A stretch of DNA of 64,000 bases from Lunularia cruciata (taxonomy: Eukaryota > Streptophyta > Marchantiopsida > Lunulariales > Lunulariaceae), in the NCBI GenBank assembly GCA_948567375.1, contig OX419762.1, positions 33,682,608 to 33,746,607 of the forward strand, written 5' to 3'. Shown in pieces: positions 23,530-34,879 of the stretch. Below the pieces are notes generated by a model. The model was not told the origin of the DNA and did no database searches. It saw only the letters and a program-made list of their open reading frames with translations. Both the position numbers and the translations under genes were made by a program. The stretch's first letter is position 1, and every line of letters starts with the position of its first letter.

Positions 23530-24240
23530 TAGTTTAGGAGTTTGCAGACATGTTTCTAGATGATCTGCCGAAGGGATTACCCTCTGATTGTGGTATGCCC
23601 TTCAAGATTAAGTTATTGCTAAGGAGTACTCTAGTAAGTAGACCAATCTATTGGCTCCCACCAAAGGAGGTGGAGGAGTTGCACAAAATACTTACATAGT
23701 TGTTGGAGAAGGACTTCATACAACATAGTACCTCTCCTTGGGAAGCACCGATACTATTTGTTCCAAAGAAGGATGGAGGACTTCATTTTTGTATTGATTA
23801 CCGTGTGCTCAATAAGCAAACAATCCTTGCATAGTGAAGAATGCATATCCCTTACCTCAGATTGATGACTTGCTTGATCAACTAAGTGGAGCACAATAAT
23901 TTTCCAAGTTGGATCTCCATAATGGCTATTAGAAAATCCTCATTGATAAGGAGGATGTGCAAAAGACTACCTTTTGCACAAGGTATGGGCATTTTGAATG
24001 GAGAGTTCTACCTTTCAGGCTCACTAATGCTCCCATAGTCTTCATGGATTAGATGCATTGGGTGTTGGATGGACTATTGGATCAGTACATGGTGGTGTTC
24101 TTGGATGATATATAGTGGAAATTTTATTGCAAAAAGTCAAAGTGCGCCTTTTGGCATAGGAAGTCACCTTCTTGGGTCACAAGGTCTCATCAGAAGGGAT
24201 CAAGATGGAAGAGGAGAGAATCAAGGCCATTACTGATTGA
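23530..24240 (+). pseudogene. Chromovirus reverse transcriptase
   Basis: RT order is recognisable across frames: EEFADMFLDDLPKGLP, then IKLLLRSTLVSRPIYWLPP, then [40 protein letters not shown], a frameshift near 23825, and the catalytic box YMVVFLDD (FLDD at 24098-24109; the usual form in this clade is YIDD or FLDD). Material after the box is partly deleted before LGHKVSSEGIKME. Broken. Confidence 0.85.
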
Positions 24241-24299
24241 ACTACTCCAAAAGATGCTACAAAAGTATGGCATTTAATAGATTAGCTAATTTTTATTGA

Positions 24300-24830
24300 C
24301 GGTTCATCCATTATTATGCTCATGTGGCTGCACCATTGACTGACCTCTTGGGGAAGAACTCAAGCTTCCAATGGACCACCAAGCATGAAGAAGCATTCCA
24401 GAAGCTGAAACATATGGTGTCTTCAAGACCCATCCTTCAACCATATGATCCTAAGCTACTTTGTGTGGTTGATTTTGATGCTTCTAACTTTGCAATTGGA
24501 GCAATGTTGCAACAAGAATTCCTAGATGGACTACATCCCATTGCCTTTGTGTCTTGCCAACTAAACATCGATAAAAGAAATTAATCTACTCAAGATCAAG
24601 AACAACTTGCAATGGTATATGCCACCAAAGTATGGAGGCATTATCTCTTGGGTAAACAAGTGATCATGCAAACTGATCACAAACTATTGTTGTAGACCTT
24701 ACACTTGGAACACATGAAGAGTCGACATCATTGATGGGAGGAGAAACTCCAATTTTTTGACATCAAACTTGAGTACAAACCAGGTTGGTTCTATGTCATC
24801 CTTGATGCTCTATCATGATGACTTGATTTG
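24300..24830 (+). pseudogene. Chromovirus RNase H
   Basis: Follows RT with the connection patch PLTDLLGKNSSFQWTTKHEE and RNase H motifs VVDFDASNFAIGAML (first catalytic Asp), EQLAMVYATKVWRHYLLG (Glu) and QTDHK (Asp). It degrades the RNA strand during reverse transcription. Several stops at Gln positions. Confidence 0.85.
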
Positions 24831-25029
24831 AAGTCTCTTCCTCTCATCATGACGGTAATTACAACTGTAGCAATTGACTCCAAGGTCCAAAATGAATTTT
24901 GGTAAGCTCTACGACAAGATCCCTTCTTCCAAATGGTACATGGTTGTCTTATAACATGCAAAAAGGAGTACAACACCTTCTCCTTCAAGGAAGGCCTTCT
25001 ATTCCATGAGGACTGGATCTATGTTCCAA

Positions 25030-25990
25030 CCAAAGGTGATATTCAACTTGTGCGCCTTCAAGAAGCCCATGATTTACCAATAGTTGGTCACATGGGTGTG
25101 GACAAGACCTTGGGTACCCTCCAACACCAATAGTGGTGGCCCAACTTGACACAAGATGTATAGCGTTTGTTCGATCATGTGAGAGCTGCAAACATAACAA
25201 GGCCAACAACCAGAAGCCAAGTGGACTCCTTCAACCACTCCCCATTCACTCCGCTCAATGGGAACACGTGAGCTTGGCTCTCATCACATCCTTGCCCAAG
25301 ACAAAGCAAGGACACAGATCAATCATGGTGTTTGTGGATAAGCTTAGTAAGAAAATCCACTTGGCACCAACCTTTGATACCATGGATGCTCCAACCTTAG
25401 TGCAAATCTACTTTGACAATGTCTTCAAGCATCATGGGATGCCACATGTACTCATATCCAACCATGATCCTTATTCACTAGGAAGTTTTGGCAAGCACTC
25501 TTCCAGATACTCGACACCAGGGTTGCTTTATCCACAACCTATCATCCTCAAACTGATAGACAAACCAAACATGAAAATCATACCTTGGAAGATATGCTAC
25601 GTGCCTTTGTCAATGTTCACCATACCAATTGGGATGAATGTCTTGTAGCTGCAGAGTTTACCTACAATAATTCCAAAAAGGCAAGCACTAGATTTTCTCC
25701 TTTCTTTCTCAATTTTGGCCAAGATCCGCTTGTTCAAGATTCTCTTCTTGCTCCTCCTCCATCTTAGGCCCCTCACACTTCAACCTTTTTGACCACCATA
25801 TCCCAATCTCTCCAACAAGCCAAATCTCACCTCCTTGTTGCTTAGAATTGCCAATAACAATATGCGGACCACCATAATTGTGATCTCACTTTTGAAGGTG
25901 GTGATAAAGTCATGCTATCCTCTAGTAACATGCCCCTTCTACTTGATACCCAAGTTTTTAAACTTGCCCCTAATTGGATAGGACCCTTTG
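25030..25990 (+). pseudogene. Chromovirus integrase core
   Basis: The HHCC zinc domain reads HDLPIVGHMGVDKTLGTLQ then SCESCKHNK. The DDE core reads SIMVFVDKLSKKIHLAP, TLVQIYFDNVFKHHGMP and VLISNHDP, where the usual second catalytic Asp of SDRD is Asn, so the core is also catalytically damaged. A downstream FVNVHHTNWDE/AEFTYNNS block is typical. Split over at least three frames. Confidence 0.85.
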
Positions 25991-26149
25991 ATGTCACCCA
26001 AATCATCTCTCATGTTGCTTATCAACTTGCCTTGTCATATGCGCATCCACCCTATCTTTCACATTTCCAAGTTGAAACCCTTTGTTCCTAACCCATCTTC
26101 TTTTCCTTCTCTTGTCCAACCTCCTCCTCCTCCCATCCCTATCAATGAT

Positions 26150-26335
26150 CATGAGGACTACAAAATTGATTGTATCCTTGCACGTCGCCATATTCAACGA
26201 GGATGACACAAATATATGGAGTACAAGGTCCTTTGGAAAGGGTATCCCCTTCATGATGCCACATGGGAACCTCATTCTCACCTCCAAAATGCACAGATGG
26301 CCATCCAAGAGTTTGAAGCTTTTATGGCAACAAGG
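26150..26335 (+). pseudogene. Integrase C-terminal chromodomain
   Basis: Patches EDYKIDCILARRHIQRG, MEYKVLWKGYPLHDATWEP and SHLQNAQMAIQEFE match the three-strand plus helix chromodomain at the end of chromovirus integrases (the YxVxWKGY..xxxTWEP core is clear). One stop and a frame change interrupt it. This domain defines the clade. Confidence 0.9.
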
Positions 26336-26350
26336 ACGTTGCCAACTAGC

Positions 26351-26361
26351 GGTGGGGGAAT
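26351..26361 (+). other. Polypurine tract
   Basis: GGTGGGGGAAT immediately precedes the 3' LTR. It is the usual primer site for plus-strand synthesis. Confidence 0.75.
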
Positions 26362-26362
26362 A

Positions 26363-26714
26363 TGTAACAATATGGAGTTTAATGATGTAGTTAGTAAAGC
26401 TAACAAAGTAGAGAATAAGCCAAATTAGCCCAAAATATTCTAGAAGCATCTAGGAAGCTTCTTGGGAAGCTTCACAACTAGCTTAACTTGCACCCCAAGC
26501 AGGTAGCTTCTAGAACCTTCTAACTAGCTTAGCTTGCACGCCAAGTAGGCAACTTCTAGAAAGAAGCTTCTTGAGAAGCTTCTTAAGGGCCTTGTTTGCT
26601 ACCTATAATACCAAAGCCAAAGCTCATGCTAGGCATTCAGACTTTTCCCACATTCAAGTGTCCCAACGTGAGTTTCCATTCTCCTATTTCTCTCTTCGGG
26701 CTTGGTCTTTTATA
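26363..26714 (+). repeat. 3' LTR of the chromovirus
   Basis: TGTAACAATATGGAG to TCTTTTATA (terminal CA mutated to TA). It matches the 5' LTR with many substitutions. It retains a perfect HSE TTCtaGAAccTTC (26508-26520) and a TATA-like CTATAATACC near 26608. It is followed by the second GGTTA. Confidence 0.9.
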
Positions 26715-26719
26715 GGTTA

Positions 26720-27195
26720 GGCAAAAGGTACAAGAGTCCATGAAATAGAGAAGGAGAAATTCATGAGGATTTATGAATAACATTTTCCACTTTACATTGG
26801 TTAGATAGTAATGCTACTACAATATTTTTTTGGCTGCAATTATACTCATCTCCATACTTGACAATCTAAATATTTTCTCATTAAATGTTTTTTGTCCGGC
26901 CAACAAAGCAATTTTACTTTGGATGCCATGAGACCAAATAAATTTCATATTGACTTGATGGTATGGTTCTCTTTTCTTACCAATAGCTTCTTGTTACATC
27001 CCATTTATTGTCATGTTTTTAAATACATGTTTAGTTGACTGATTCTCAAGTCATACTCTTTTCAAGCTCCTCCTACATCAAAACTTGTAGTGCACCTACA
27101 AGTGATCAAATTTCTAATACTTGCAAGCAGCAATATAGATCTTCATGGATCCATCTATATGAGATCAAAAACTTTAAGAATAATGGTCATAAATA
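26720..27195 (+). repeat. Dispersed repeat, copy B, right part
   Basis: Resumes the A/B sequence after the chromovirus: GAGAAGGAGAAATTCATGAG (26740-26765 region), CTCATCTCCATACTTGA, TAAATACATGTTTAGTTGA and CACCTACAAGTGATCAAA occur in the same order as in copy A. Confidence 0.65.
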
Positions 27196-29480
27196 AGAGC
27201 TAGAAAATGTTAGATCTTTAAAGAGATGAGTATTCTGATTCAATAGCAATTGCTTTACATACGTAATCAAGAGTTACCTCAAGAAGCCATGATTCATCAT
27301 GACTATAGGGTACTAGATTTCTTTACTAGAAAAAGATCATAGAGCAAGCGGCTTAATCATTCCTTCATGCTCTTGCTTCATAACATGATTTTAGTTTTAA
27401 GTACAAACTTCACACTATAGAAGCTAGGGCATATTGGGTTCTTTTCCTAATCAATCTTGGAAATGTGCAACTCCCCTATACTTGTATAGCCTTCAAAAAA
27501 TAAGAGAAGGCTTGTGGTTGCTATTGCTTGTACTAAACTCAATGACAACATTAGAGATGCTCTACTAATACGGGTAGCCTCTCAAAACTCAACTTTTCTT
27601 GAAATGTAACTGCTATAAAACTTAAAATGTACTTTGTGACCTACAAAAGCAATTTGGATAAGATATAATTGTATTTTGGATAGTTGTCAACAAAGTAAAT
27701 GATGGGTTGCAGTAGTGAATTTTTTACCAAATATTTATTGCCATATCTTCTTAGGCAAGAATGCATTGCACCTTCTTCATTCACAAGGTTTAGCAATCTT
27801 TAAAAAAATAGAAATTAATTGTCACTAATAGTATCAACATCCAGTAGAAGAAGAAGCTAAATGAAGGTAGGCACTAGCAACACCATGTGTAAATGAACCT
27901 CTATCCAACAAAAACTCTACAAATTTCTAGTAGCAAAGAGAAAAAATTGAGAATTGTTCAGAGAGAGCAAGAGAGAGAATAAGAGTGCGGAATCAAACCC
28001 TACCCCAATTCATGTTTATCTTCTGAACTCCACTCCACCTCTTTCTATGGTTTGTTAGATAATTGTTCCTTCCTAAACTACCAATATTGCGTAGATCTCC
28101 CAACCTAAGTTCCTTTTTCTTTGTCCATGCCGTAATCTTTATAATGTTATTGAACCATAAAAGAAATGAAAAAATTTGGTGTTTAGAAGTAGAGCAAAGC
28201 AGGGTCATGTATTTTGCATTTTTTGAAAGCCTTAACCTTATGAAGATACTACTTGGAAGTACATGCATGTACCTTGTATTGGTCTTGGATTTTTATTGTC
28301 AAATTGCTTCATTCTTGAAACTGATACCAAAACAAAAAGAAGGCAATTGTAAATGAGTGTACCAGCAATAGATCCATATTGCTCTTCAGCCTCACTCAAA
28401 TGACAAACTAATCTTATGATTATAATAAGTGTAGAAGGTAATCCATTGACTAGACACTTTGATCACCAAGTACTAATGTAAGAGAAAGAAGCACTGATCC
28501 TCATATATGAGGATCAGTGTCATGAGATTTCTTTATATCGCTGTAAAAGAAGTTTGACTATTCTTTGAGTGTAAGAATAAAATCAACAAACTACTAGTAT
28601 CCAAGACATTTAAGGTTTGCTAGTCTTTAAAATGAGGAAGATTGACGTGCTATTGATTCATAGTGATATTTTTAGTAAAAGTTCCAAGGGAAAAGACTTA
28701 ATTTATTCAAACCAAAAATTCTTGAGGAACATACTATCTAGTTTAGCTTAGTGTGCTTAGAAAGTCATGGAGTGCACTCACTCTCAACCAAAGTGACAAA
28801 ATCTTCTCCCAACATATGAAGCCATTTCTATTATGACTTTTGGACATATTTTCTATAAGAATTGTCTCAACAGATGCAAGCAAGAGAACATAGGATGTTA
28901 CAATGACAAAAGGAGTGACTTTATAAGAGGTATACTTAGTGACCTCTTCATCTATCTCAATCCTTTGATAGCTGAATTGGTGAGGCAACTAAGTGTATTT
29001 TCTAAAATATCATGTGAAAATACACACATGTAGGAACGCATGTGCTCTTCTAAAGCCCAAGATGTCATGGCTATACTTAAAAGAAAGCATAAATTAATAG
29101 AGAAGAAAATAGAGCATTCTAAGATGACAATGAGAAAAATAAGTTAAATGTAAGAGATACATGTACAAGAAAAAGATAATGAAGAGCAGCATGAGTGGAG
29201 AGATCATTGGAGAATAGAAAGAGGCAATTTCATAAATTGAATGATATGAATCTGAATATGAAACATGTTTGTTAGCCAAAAGATAGTCTATGCTTATCTA
29301 ATTAATTATCATGATAGAAAAAATATTCTAGTGATTCGTGAAATAGGACAAACTCTAGTATCTTTGTCTTATTTTAAACTCTTTCTCTATTCACATATAT
29401 GATGCATTTCACTTTATTATTTTTTGTTCAATATGTCTTTCTTTGGTATTTTCTTTTGCTACATTTCTTCTAACTTTGTG
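27196..29480. other. No recognisable gene
   Basis: AT-rich sequence with short frames on both strands (the longest are 97 and 91 codons, overlapping antisense to one another near 28000-28350). None has a motif I can name. Probably old decayed repeat DNA. Confidence 0.5.
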
Positions 29481-29499
29481 ATGAAAACATGATACACTG

Positions 29500-30740
29500 A
29501 GGGCAATTTTATGCATTATATCCAATATCCTACTGGACTCCACAACATCTAAGTCTTGCTTGTGAACTTGATCCTCCACCCACTCATATTGTGAAGCCTC
29601 TCTTTGCATAAAGGACTCAAGTCTACCAACACATTGATTTTTTTGTTGGAAATTCCCTCAAGAGCTTTGAGGATGAACACAAGTATGTTAGATTGGTGGA
29701 TTCTCCAAAGCCAATGCTCCAAAATAAATATTTAAGAGTTTACTTCATAATTGATCTTGTTGATGAGGTGGTACTATCTAATAAATCTGATGAATAACAC
29801 TAAAACTAGGATCCAGGCTTGGTAGGATATCAGGCTAAAAAATTCCTATTGGTCTTGGTGTGATAATCTCATATATACTTAATGTTTGCCAAATGCTACA
29901 TAGGATGAAAATCACACATTGAAAGCAAATCCTTACCATTCAGCAGTTGTAGAACATGATGCTCATAAGGTAATCCCATTATCTTCATAAAGATATGAGG
30001 AAAAATCTACAATTCTTGACCTTTGTCCTCTAGTGCAATCAATAATTATTTGTGAACTTTCTTTAGCAAATAGAAGGATACTCATTGGATCACATTCCAA
30101 TAAAATGATTGATTGTGATCATGCATAACCCAAATATGCTCCATGCTTTGTTGTGTTTTGATTTCTTTGACTCTATTCTCAAAGGCATGAGATAGTCAAA
30201 CTTGAACATCTTGTAGATCTTAGGTGTAGACCTTAAAATGTTATTTTACCATTTAGAGTTGACCCTCAACTTGAGAAGATGTAAGTTTTCCAAAATGAAT
30301 ATGTTGATTTGTCCATACTGCTACAAAGTGTTATTTGTATACAATCCATGTTTTCCTTAGATAGTTAATCATTGTTGGAATTGAGTCATACATTCTATAT
30401 CGAGCACTCTATAGTTTAGTAAACATTTCTAGAGTCTTTTACTGCACCACATTCATCCATTCACCCATGAAGGTATTCTAGTCACCTTTAGAACCAAAGT
30501 ACTTCTTACAATTGGGTAAAACATTCTTTTGATTGTGCCAAATGAAAATAAGATGTGTTGAAGAAAGAAATGTAGATGGAAGAGCATTCACCAAAGCAAG
30601 CTCACAATGTATTGAAATTCTAAGTGGTTTGGCGGGATTGTACAAGATTTCAATGTGATCTAAAGCCCATTGGTAGTATACTTGTGTTTCTTCTTGCAAG
30701 AAAGAGATTGAAACTAATAAATGATGTGTTTTAATCCAAA
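29500..30740 (-). pseudogene. MULE-type transposase relic
   Basis: Minus-strand patches read, in order, YYQWALDHIEILY, CELALVNALPSTFLSSTHL, FIWHNQKNVLPNCKKYFG, MGEWMNVVQ, NYLRKTWIVYK, SSQVEGQL and, further on, IMGLPYEHHV...DFHPMXHL. This is the order of the MULE/FAR1-like transposase family: a catalytic core with DREL..NA...FP...LxCxWHxxKN, then the SWIM-side GLPC.H and D-HP-W-L blocks. Here the first catalytic Asp (DREL) reads His and many stops occur. The 5' (N-terminal) part is interrupted at 30807 by element copy 2. Confidence 0.7.
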
Positions 30741-30806
30741 TGAGTGGGTCATTCCTCTTGGAAAAACACTAGCTACTAAGATTAAGTAATTTTGAGGGGA
30801 GAAAAT

Positions 30807-33800
30807 ATGACAACCCGGCAAATATCACTTTTGTGGTAATTGGGTAAGTAAAGTTTGTTCACACAGAGATACTAGTCAGAATTGGTCAAATACAAAGTCA
30901 AAAGTCACAATATACTTCTTTTTGAGTTCTTCTTTAGTCTCTCAAGTAGAAACCACACCCAGAAGAGAGTAACAAGCACTAATTCTCAATCTTGTCACGA
31001 AGTAACACTCCTTAATCACAACTCCATCAAATCTTTCCAAACAATCTTGATTGTGATGATTCAAGCTCTCCCAAAAATAGCACTTCACTGCAAAACGACT
31101 TCACCTTAGAATTGTGCTCCACCCCTCCACTAGAGGCACAACTTCCTCGATTGAAATTGCTTCACATCAACTTCACATTGCACTCACAAATGCAGAATAC
31201 TACCAACACTACAATTCCTCTCAGATCTGTCAAGGCATTGCTTCAATTGCACTTCACTCAAGATCAAACACACAAAATGAAGATCAAGGCTATGGAATCC
31301 AACGTCCAACAAGCACACTGACTTGCACTTTGAATTTCTCCACACACTCACAAACACAAACACAAAGTTGATACTTGGAATCAAGCTCAAGCGACGAGCA
31401 CTGCTTCATGCACTAATGTTTCCAATGGTAACTCCGAGGACATCTGCACTCCTACTTCATCTACTTCGGGTCTTGCTCTAACATCTTTCCAAAGTTTATC
31501 TATCTCCAATTTTACTAAGTCTAATCTAATTGTGATATTGTCTTCTACCTCCAATATCTTCCTATCTACACGAGTTCTGAGACTAATCAACAATGCATTC
31601 AAATTGGTATCCTTTGCATGTCTCCTCCTTGTCTCCTGCACCAACAACTTCAACTTGTGTAGCCACGTCTCCCCGATACGCACACTGGCCTTTGTACTCA
31701 ACATTGCATTCATCCTAATTACAATTTCCTTCAAGGGTTCTAGTCTCATCTTCCTCTCATGCTCCCGATTTGCAAGCCAATCCTCTTGGTACATTGCCAA
31801 TTTTTCTTTGACCTCGGCCTTCATTGTTTCCTTCTCCTTCTGATTACGAAGTAACTCTTGCAATCTCTCTTCTTCCCTATATCTCATTGTCAACTCTCGT
31901 TGCCACAGTTGCTTCTTCTCTTCTACACTCTCCATCACCCTATCGAGCTCTTGTTCCTTCTCTGCTACTCTTGCCATAGCATGGATAATTTCTAGTCTTG
32001 AATCAGTAAACTGTTGCTTCAAGATCTCATATTCAACAATTTGTCTTTCCTTTGCTATGTCACTGTGCTTCACAAGTTCCTCTTGATACCTTGCTTCTCT
32101 CCTCAAGTTTTCTACCACTTGACTCTGCACTACTGCATCCACTCGCAGTACTTCCCTTTCCTTGTCACCTCGGATTATACTCTTCTTCAACTCCGAGTTT
32201 TCTTCTTCTAGTCGTGCTAATACCTGCAATATAGTCTTCACCTCCAGACACTTTGACTACATCTCCTTCTTCTTGTGTTCCAATTTCACCAACAGAGGAT
32301 ACACAACTTCACGCAGGTACTCTACTCTGTCACTCGTGACTACTTCAACTAGCAGAGTGATCTCCTTCTTTACCTCTTCTTCTCTTGATACTCGCCTTCT
32401 TCTCTATAGTCGTCGTATCGGAATGGATGCTTCACTCCCCAAATTGGCATTCTCTTCCTCCCTTGCCTTGCTTGGACCCACTTCACACTTTGCCTTTTTC
32501 CTGGACCAAACTCCTCTTTGAATGGTAATCTTCTTCTCCTCCTGCTCTAGCACTTTGTCTTCTAGCTTCACATTACTCTCTTCCTTGAGCTCCATCCGAA
32601 CTTCTTCTTTTGCTGTGGGAACCAATGTCATCTCCCTGCCTTCATTGTTGTCACTACTCATATCTCCACTCTGTAGTGTGAGCTTGGGTTCTTCCTTGCA
32701 TTTTGAGTCTTTGGACTTGCACTTGGCTTTGCCCTCCAAGTCTTCTTCCGACGACGCGATTACCACCATACCTTTCCTTGGGTTTACTCTTTTGGTATTC
32801 CGAGGTCTCGTTTTCTCAATGTCTTTGCCTTCTCCTTGTCGATTCCACTTCTTCGACTTTGGAGTACTTACATCCACCTACGCACTCTTCTCCGTCTGCG
32901 TGTAGTACTCATTGCTGCTTTGGATTTGAAGAATGTACTGTTGCTCCTCCGTGTCGACCTCCTTTCTTAAGTCAGGATGAAAATGCGACACCATTCTGTT
33001 GCGCTCTACCGCATTGAGCAGATTCAGCCCGAGGTAGAAATGTGTTGCAAATGGCACAATGTAATGTGGAGGTGATTTATCCTGCAAGTTCCACACCATC
33101 TGCCTCGTTCGCCCATGGAAGCACCTTGCCCAGTTGATTGGCTCTCCTGCAAACATCTTATGGAAGAACACCGCTTGGTGCTTCATCACATAAGTTGTTC
33201 TCTCCGGCTTTAGGATTGCCATGAGAGCACTCACAATCCCTCTCTTGATCGGATCTTTGTAAAATCTCTACTTTGTACCCATTCTTTGTACGCTTCAAAG
33301 AGAATCCATCCCTCACTTCTTGGGTTTCTTTGGCTACCTCTCCCTTCCCCAAGAACATGGCACCCTGCTCCACGCTTGCCTCTCTTCCAAGTACTAATCT
33401 CCAATCCGACTCCATTTAGCAAGCCGGATTTCCTCTCTTCTCCTCTTCCTCGGGGCCATCGAGACATTTACTCTTGATTATCTCGGTCATGAATCCTGGA
33501 AAACTCACGTTCCAGTTCCATGCCAAGAATGTGATCCAAAGTTGGCTCAAGACTTTGATTCTGGCGATCACATCTAACCTCCAAATCGCATGATTTCTCA
33601 CATTGAATTCGGAGTTCTTCTTTCTTCCTCCCATCTTTCTTTGTTCCTAATTGTCTCTTGGATTTCTCTCTTGAATTCTTTTATACACACCAGTGCATCT
33701 TCAACTCTACTTCCCTTCCCTCGATCTCTTGCAGGACGACTCCTCAACAACAAAGGAAAATTGCTTGACATTGCTTTGTCCTTAGCCCAATTTTTATAGA

Positions 33801-34176
33801 GTTGTGCCTTCTTCATCTCTCTTCAATTGAGTTTCTACCAAGAAATCACACCTCTTGCATGCGCCTGTCACTATCAAGTGTCTTTCACGCGTATGACTGC
33901 CAGTTTTTGAACGATCCCTTCTTGAATTTCTTGCCCCGAAGAAAATTTGTTACATTGTCCTTGCCTTGGGTTGAGCACTCCTCAATACGAAGACTTCTTA
34001 CTTCGGGTTGTATGCTAATAGGGCAAGTCCGAGTACTTTGCCTTATGACCCAAAGCCACGTTACCTTGGGTTTCATCTTGCTTTCTTTGCCTTCTTCGGC
34101 CATATAAGTGCAATCCAACTTCTCTATACACTTCTTCTTCTCCATTTTAAAAAAAACAAAAAATGTCTGTACCACA
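30807..34176 (-). mobile_element. ORF-bearing LTR-less element, copy 2
   Basis: Left end TATGACAACCCGGC, right end TGTACCACA. Flanks are GAAAA (30802-30806) and GAAAG (34177-34181), a 5-bp duplication with one change. It collinearly matches copy 1 on both sides of the ORF. An internal deletion removes sequence equivalent to copy 1 ~5757-6157, that is, the C-terminus of the ORF and part of the 3' UTR (junction near 31410). It lies just upstream of the MULE relic. Confidence 0.75.
31387..33816 (-). pseudogene. Coiled-coil gag-like protein of copy 2 (broken)
   Basis: Same protein as in copy 1, starting MKKAQLYKNWAKDKAMSSNF at 33816. Patches are RRLDVIARIKVL-like (RLDVIARIKVLSQLWITF), ILKPERTTYVMKHQAVFF, GEPINWARCFHGRTRQMV and FYLGLNLLNAVERNRMV, then a Lys/Glu-rich linker and a coiled coil. 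The coiled-coil segment 31387-32241 (284 codons) is the longest intact piece in the family here. Its natural C-terminus is replaced by a short out-of-frame tail because of the deletion near 31410. Unknown function; gag-like by architecture only. Confidence 0.65.
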
Positions 34177-34181
34177 GAAAG

Positions 34182-34870
34182 CATATTGCAATCAATAGAT
34201 TGTAGGTGTTTTAGAGAGAGAGGATGGGATAGAGGCTCTTGGAGGACAATTTCCTACACTCCACTTGCCATTCTTGAATTTGTTCTACATAAAGATTATT
34301 ATATCTAATGTGAACAAGTGAGAGTATATCTTGTTTACTGTTTCATAGTAGAGTTCATGGACATAGTGATGAATTTGGCAAACTCGGTGATTTTACATGT
34401 GGTGATATATGATAAAAAATGAGATTTGAAAATCTATATTTTGTTATAATGCAATGGTTATGAATGTAACAAATCTTCTCTCTTTCAACACTCAAGTAGA
34501 AATCTATTAATTAGTTAGACCAAAAGTGATATTTAGGGATTTCATAGTCCACAATTTTGGTAAGGCATATTATCAAAGAATGATAGGCTCTAAGGTCCTA
34601 ATGTTAGTCTTAATTTTTTGTGCCCCCTCTTGAGTGATCATTTTAACCATCCATTGAAGTTGGAAGTAACAATTGAGTGTTTACCATGTGTACAAATCAT
34701 GGAGCTGTAGTTGTAGGATTTGATGGAAGGAGTTTGAGAGATCAAGATTTGATGCAACAAGTTTTGGGAGATCAAGATGACAATGGAGGCATGCAAAGTC
34801 AAGTCTATACCTTCAGGAATAATCAAATAATATAACAAGGAGAATCATCCTAAAACCCAATACCAACGGA
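34182..34870. other. No recognisable gene
   Basis: Short frames only. The sequence just right of copy 2 should be the continuation of the MULE element, but no convincing N-terminal motifs were found. Confidence 0.4.
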
Positions 34871-34879
34871 CAAAGTACT

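Larger units (their letters stand above)
21286..26714 (+). mobile_element. Complete but decayed chromovirus (Ty3/gypsy) with TSD GGTTA
   Basis: A 5.4 kb element: 5' LTR, iMet primer site, gag, protease, RT, RNase H, integrase with C-terminal chromodomain, purine tract, 3' LTR. It is flanked by GGTTA at 21281-21285 and 26715-26719. The domain order PR-RT-RH-IN places it in Ty3/gypsy, and the chromodomain places it among chromoviruses, whose integrases can direct insertion through modified histones. It sits inside repeat copy B. All ORFs carry stops and frameshifts, so it cannot move itself. The LTRs differ at many positions, so the insertion is old. Confidence 0.9.
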
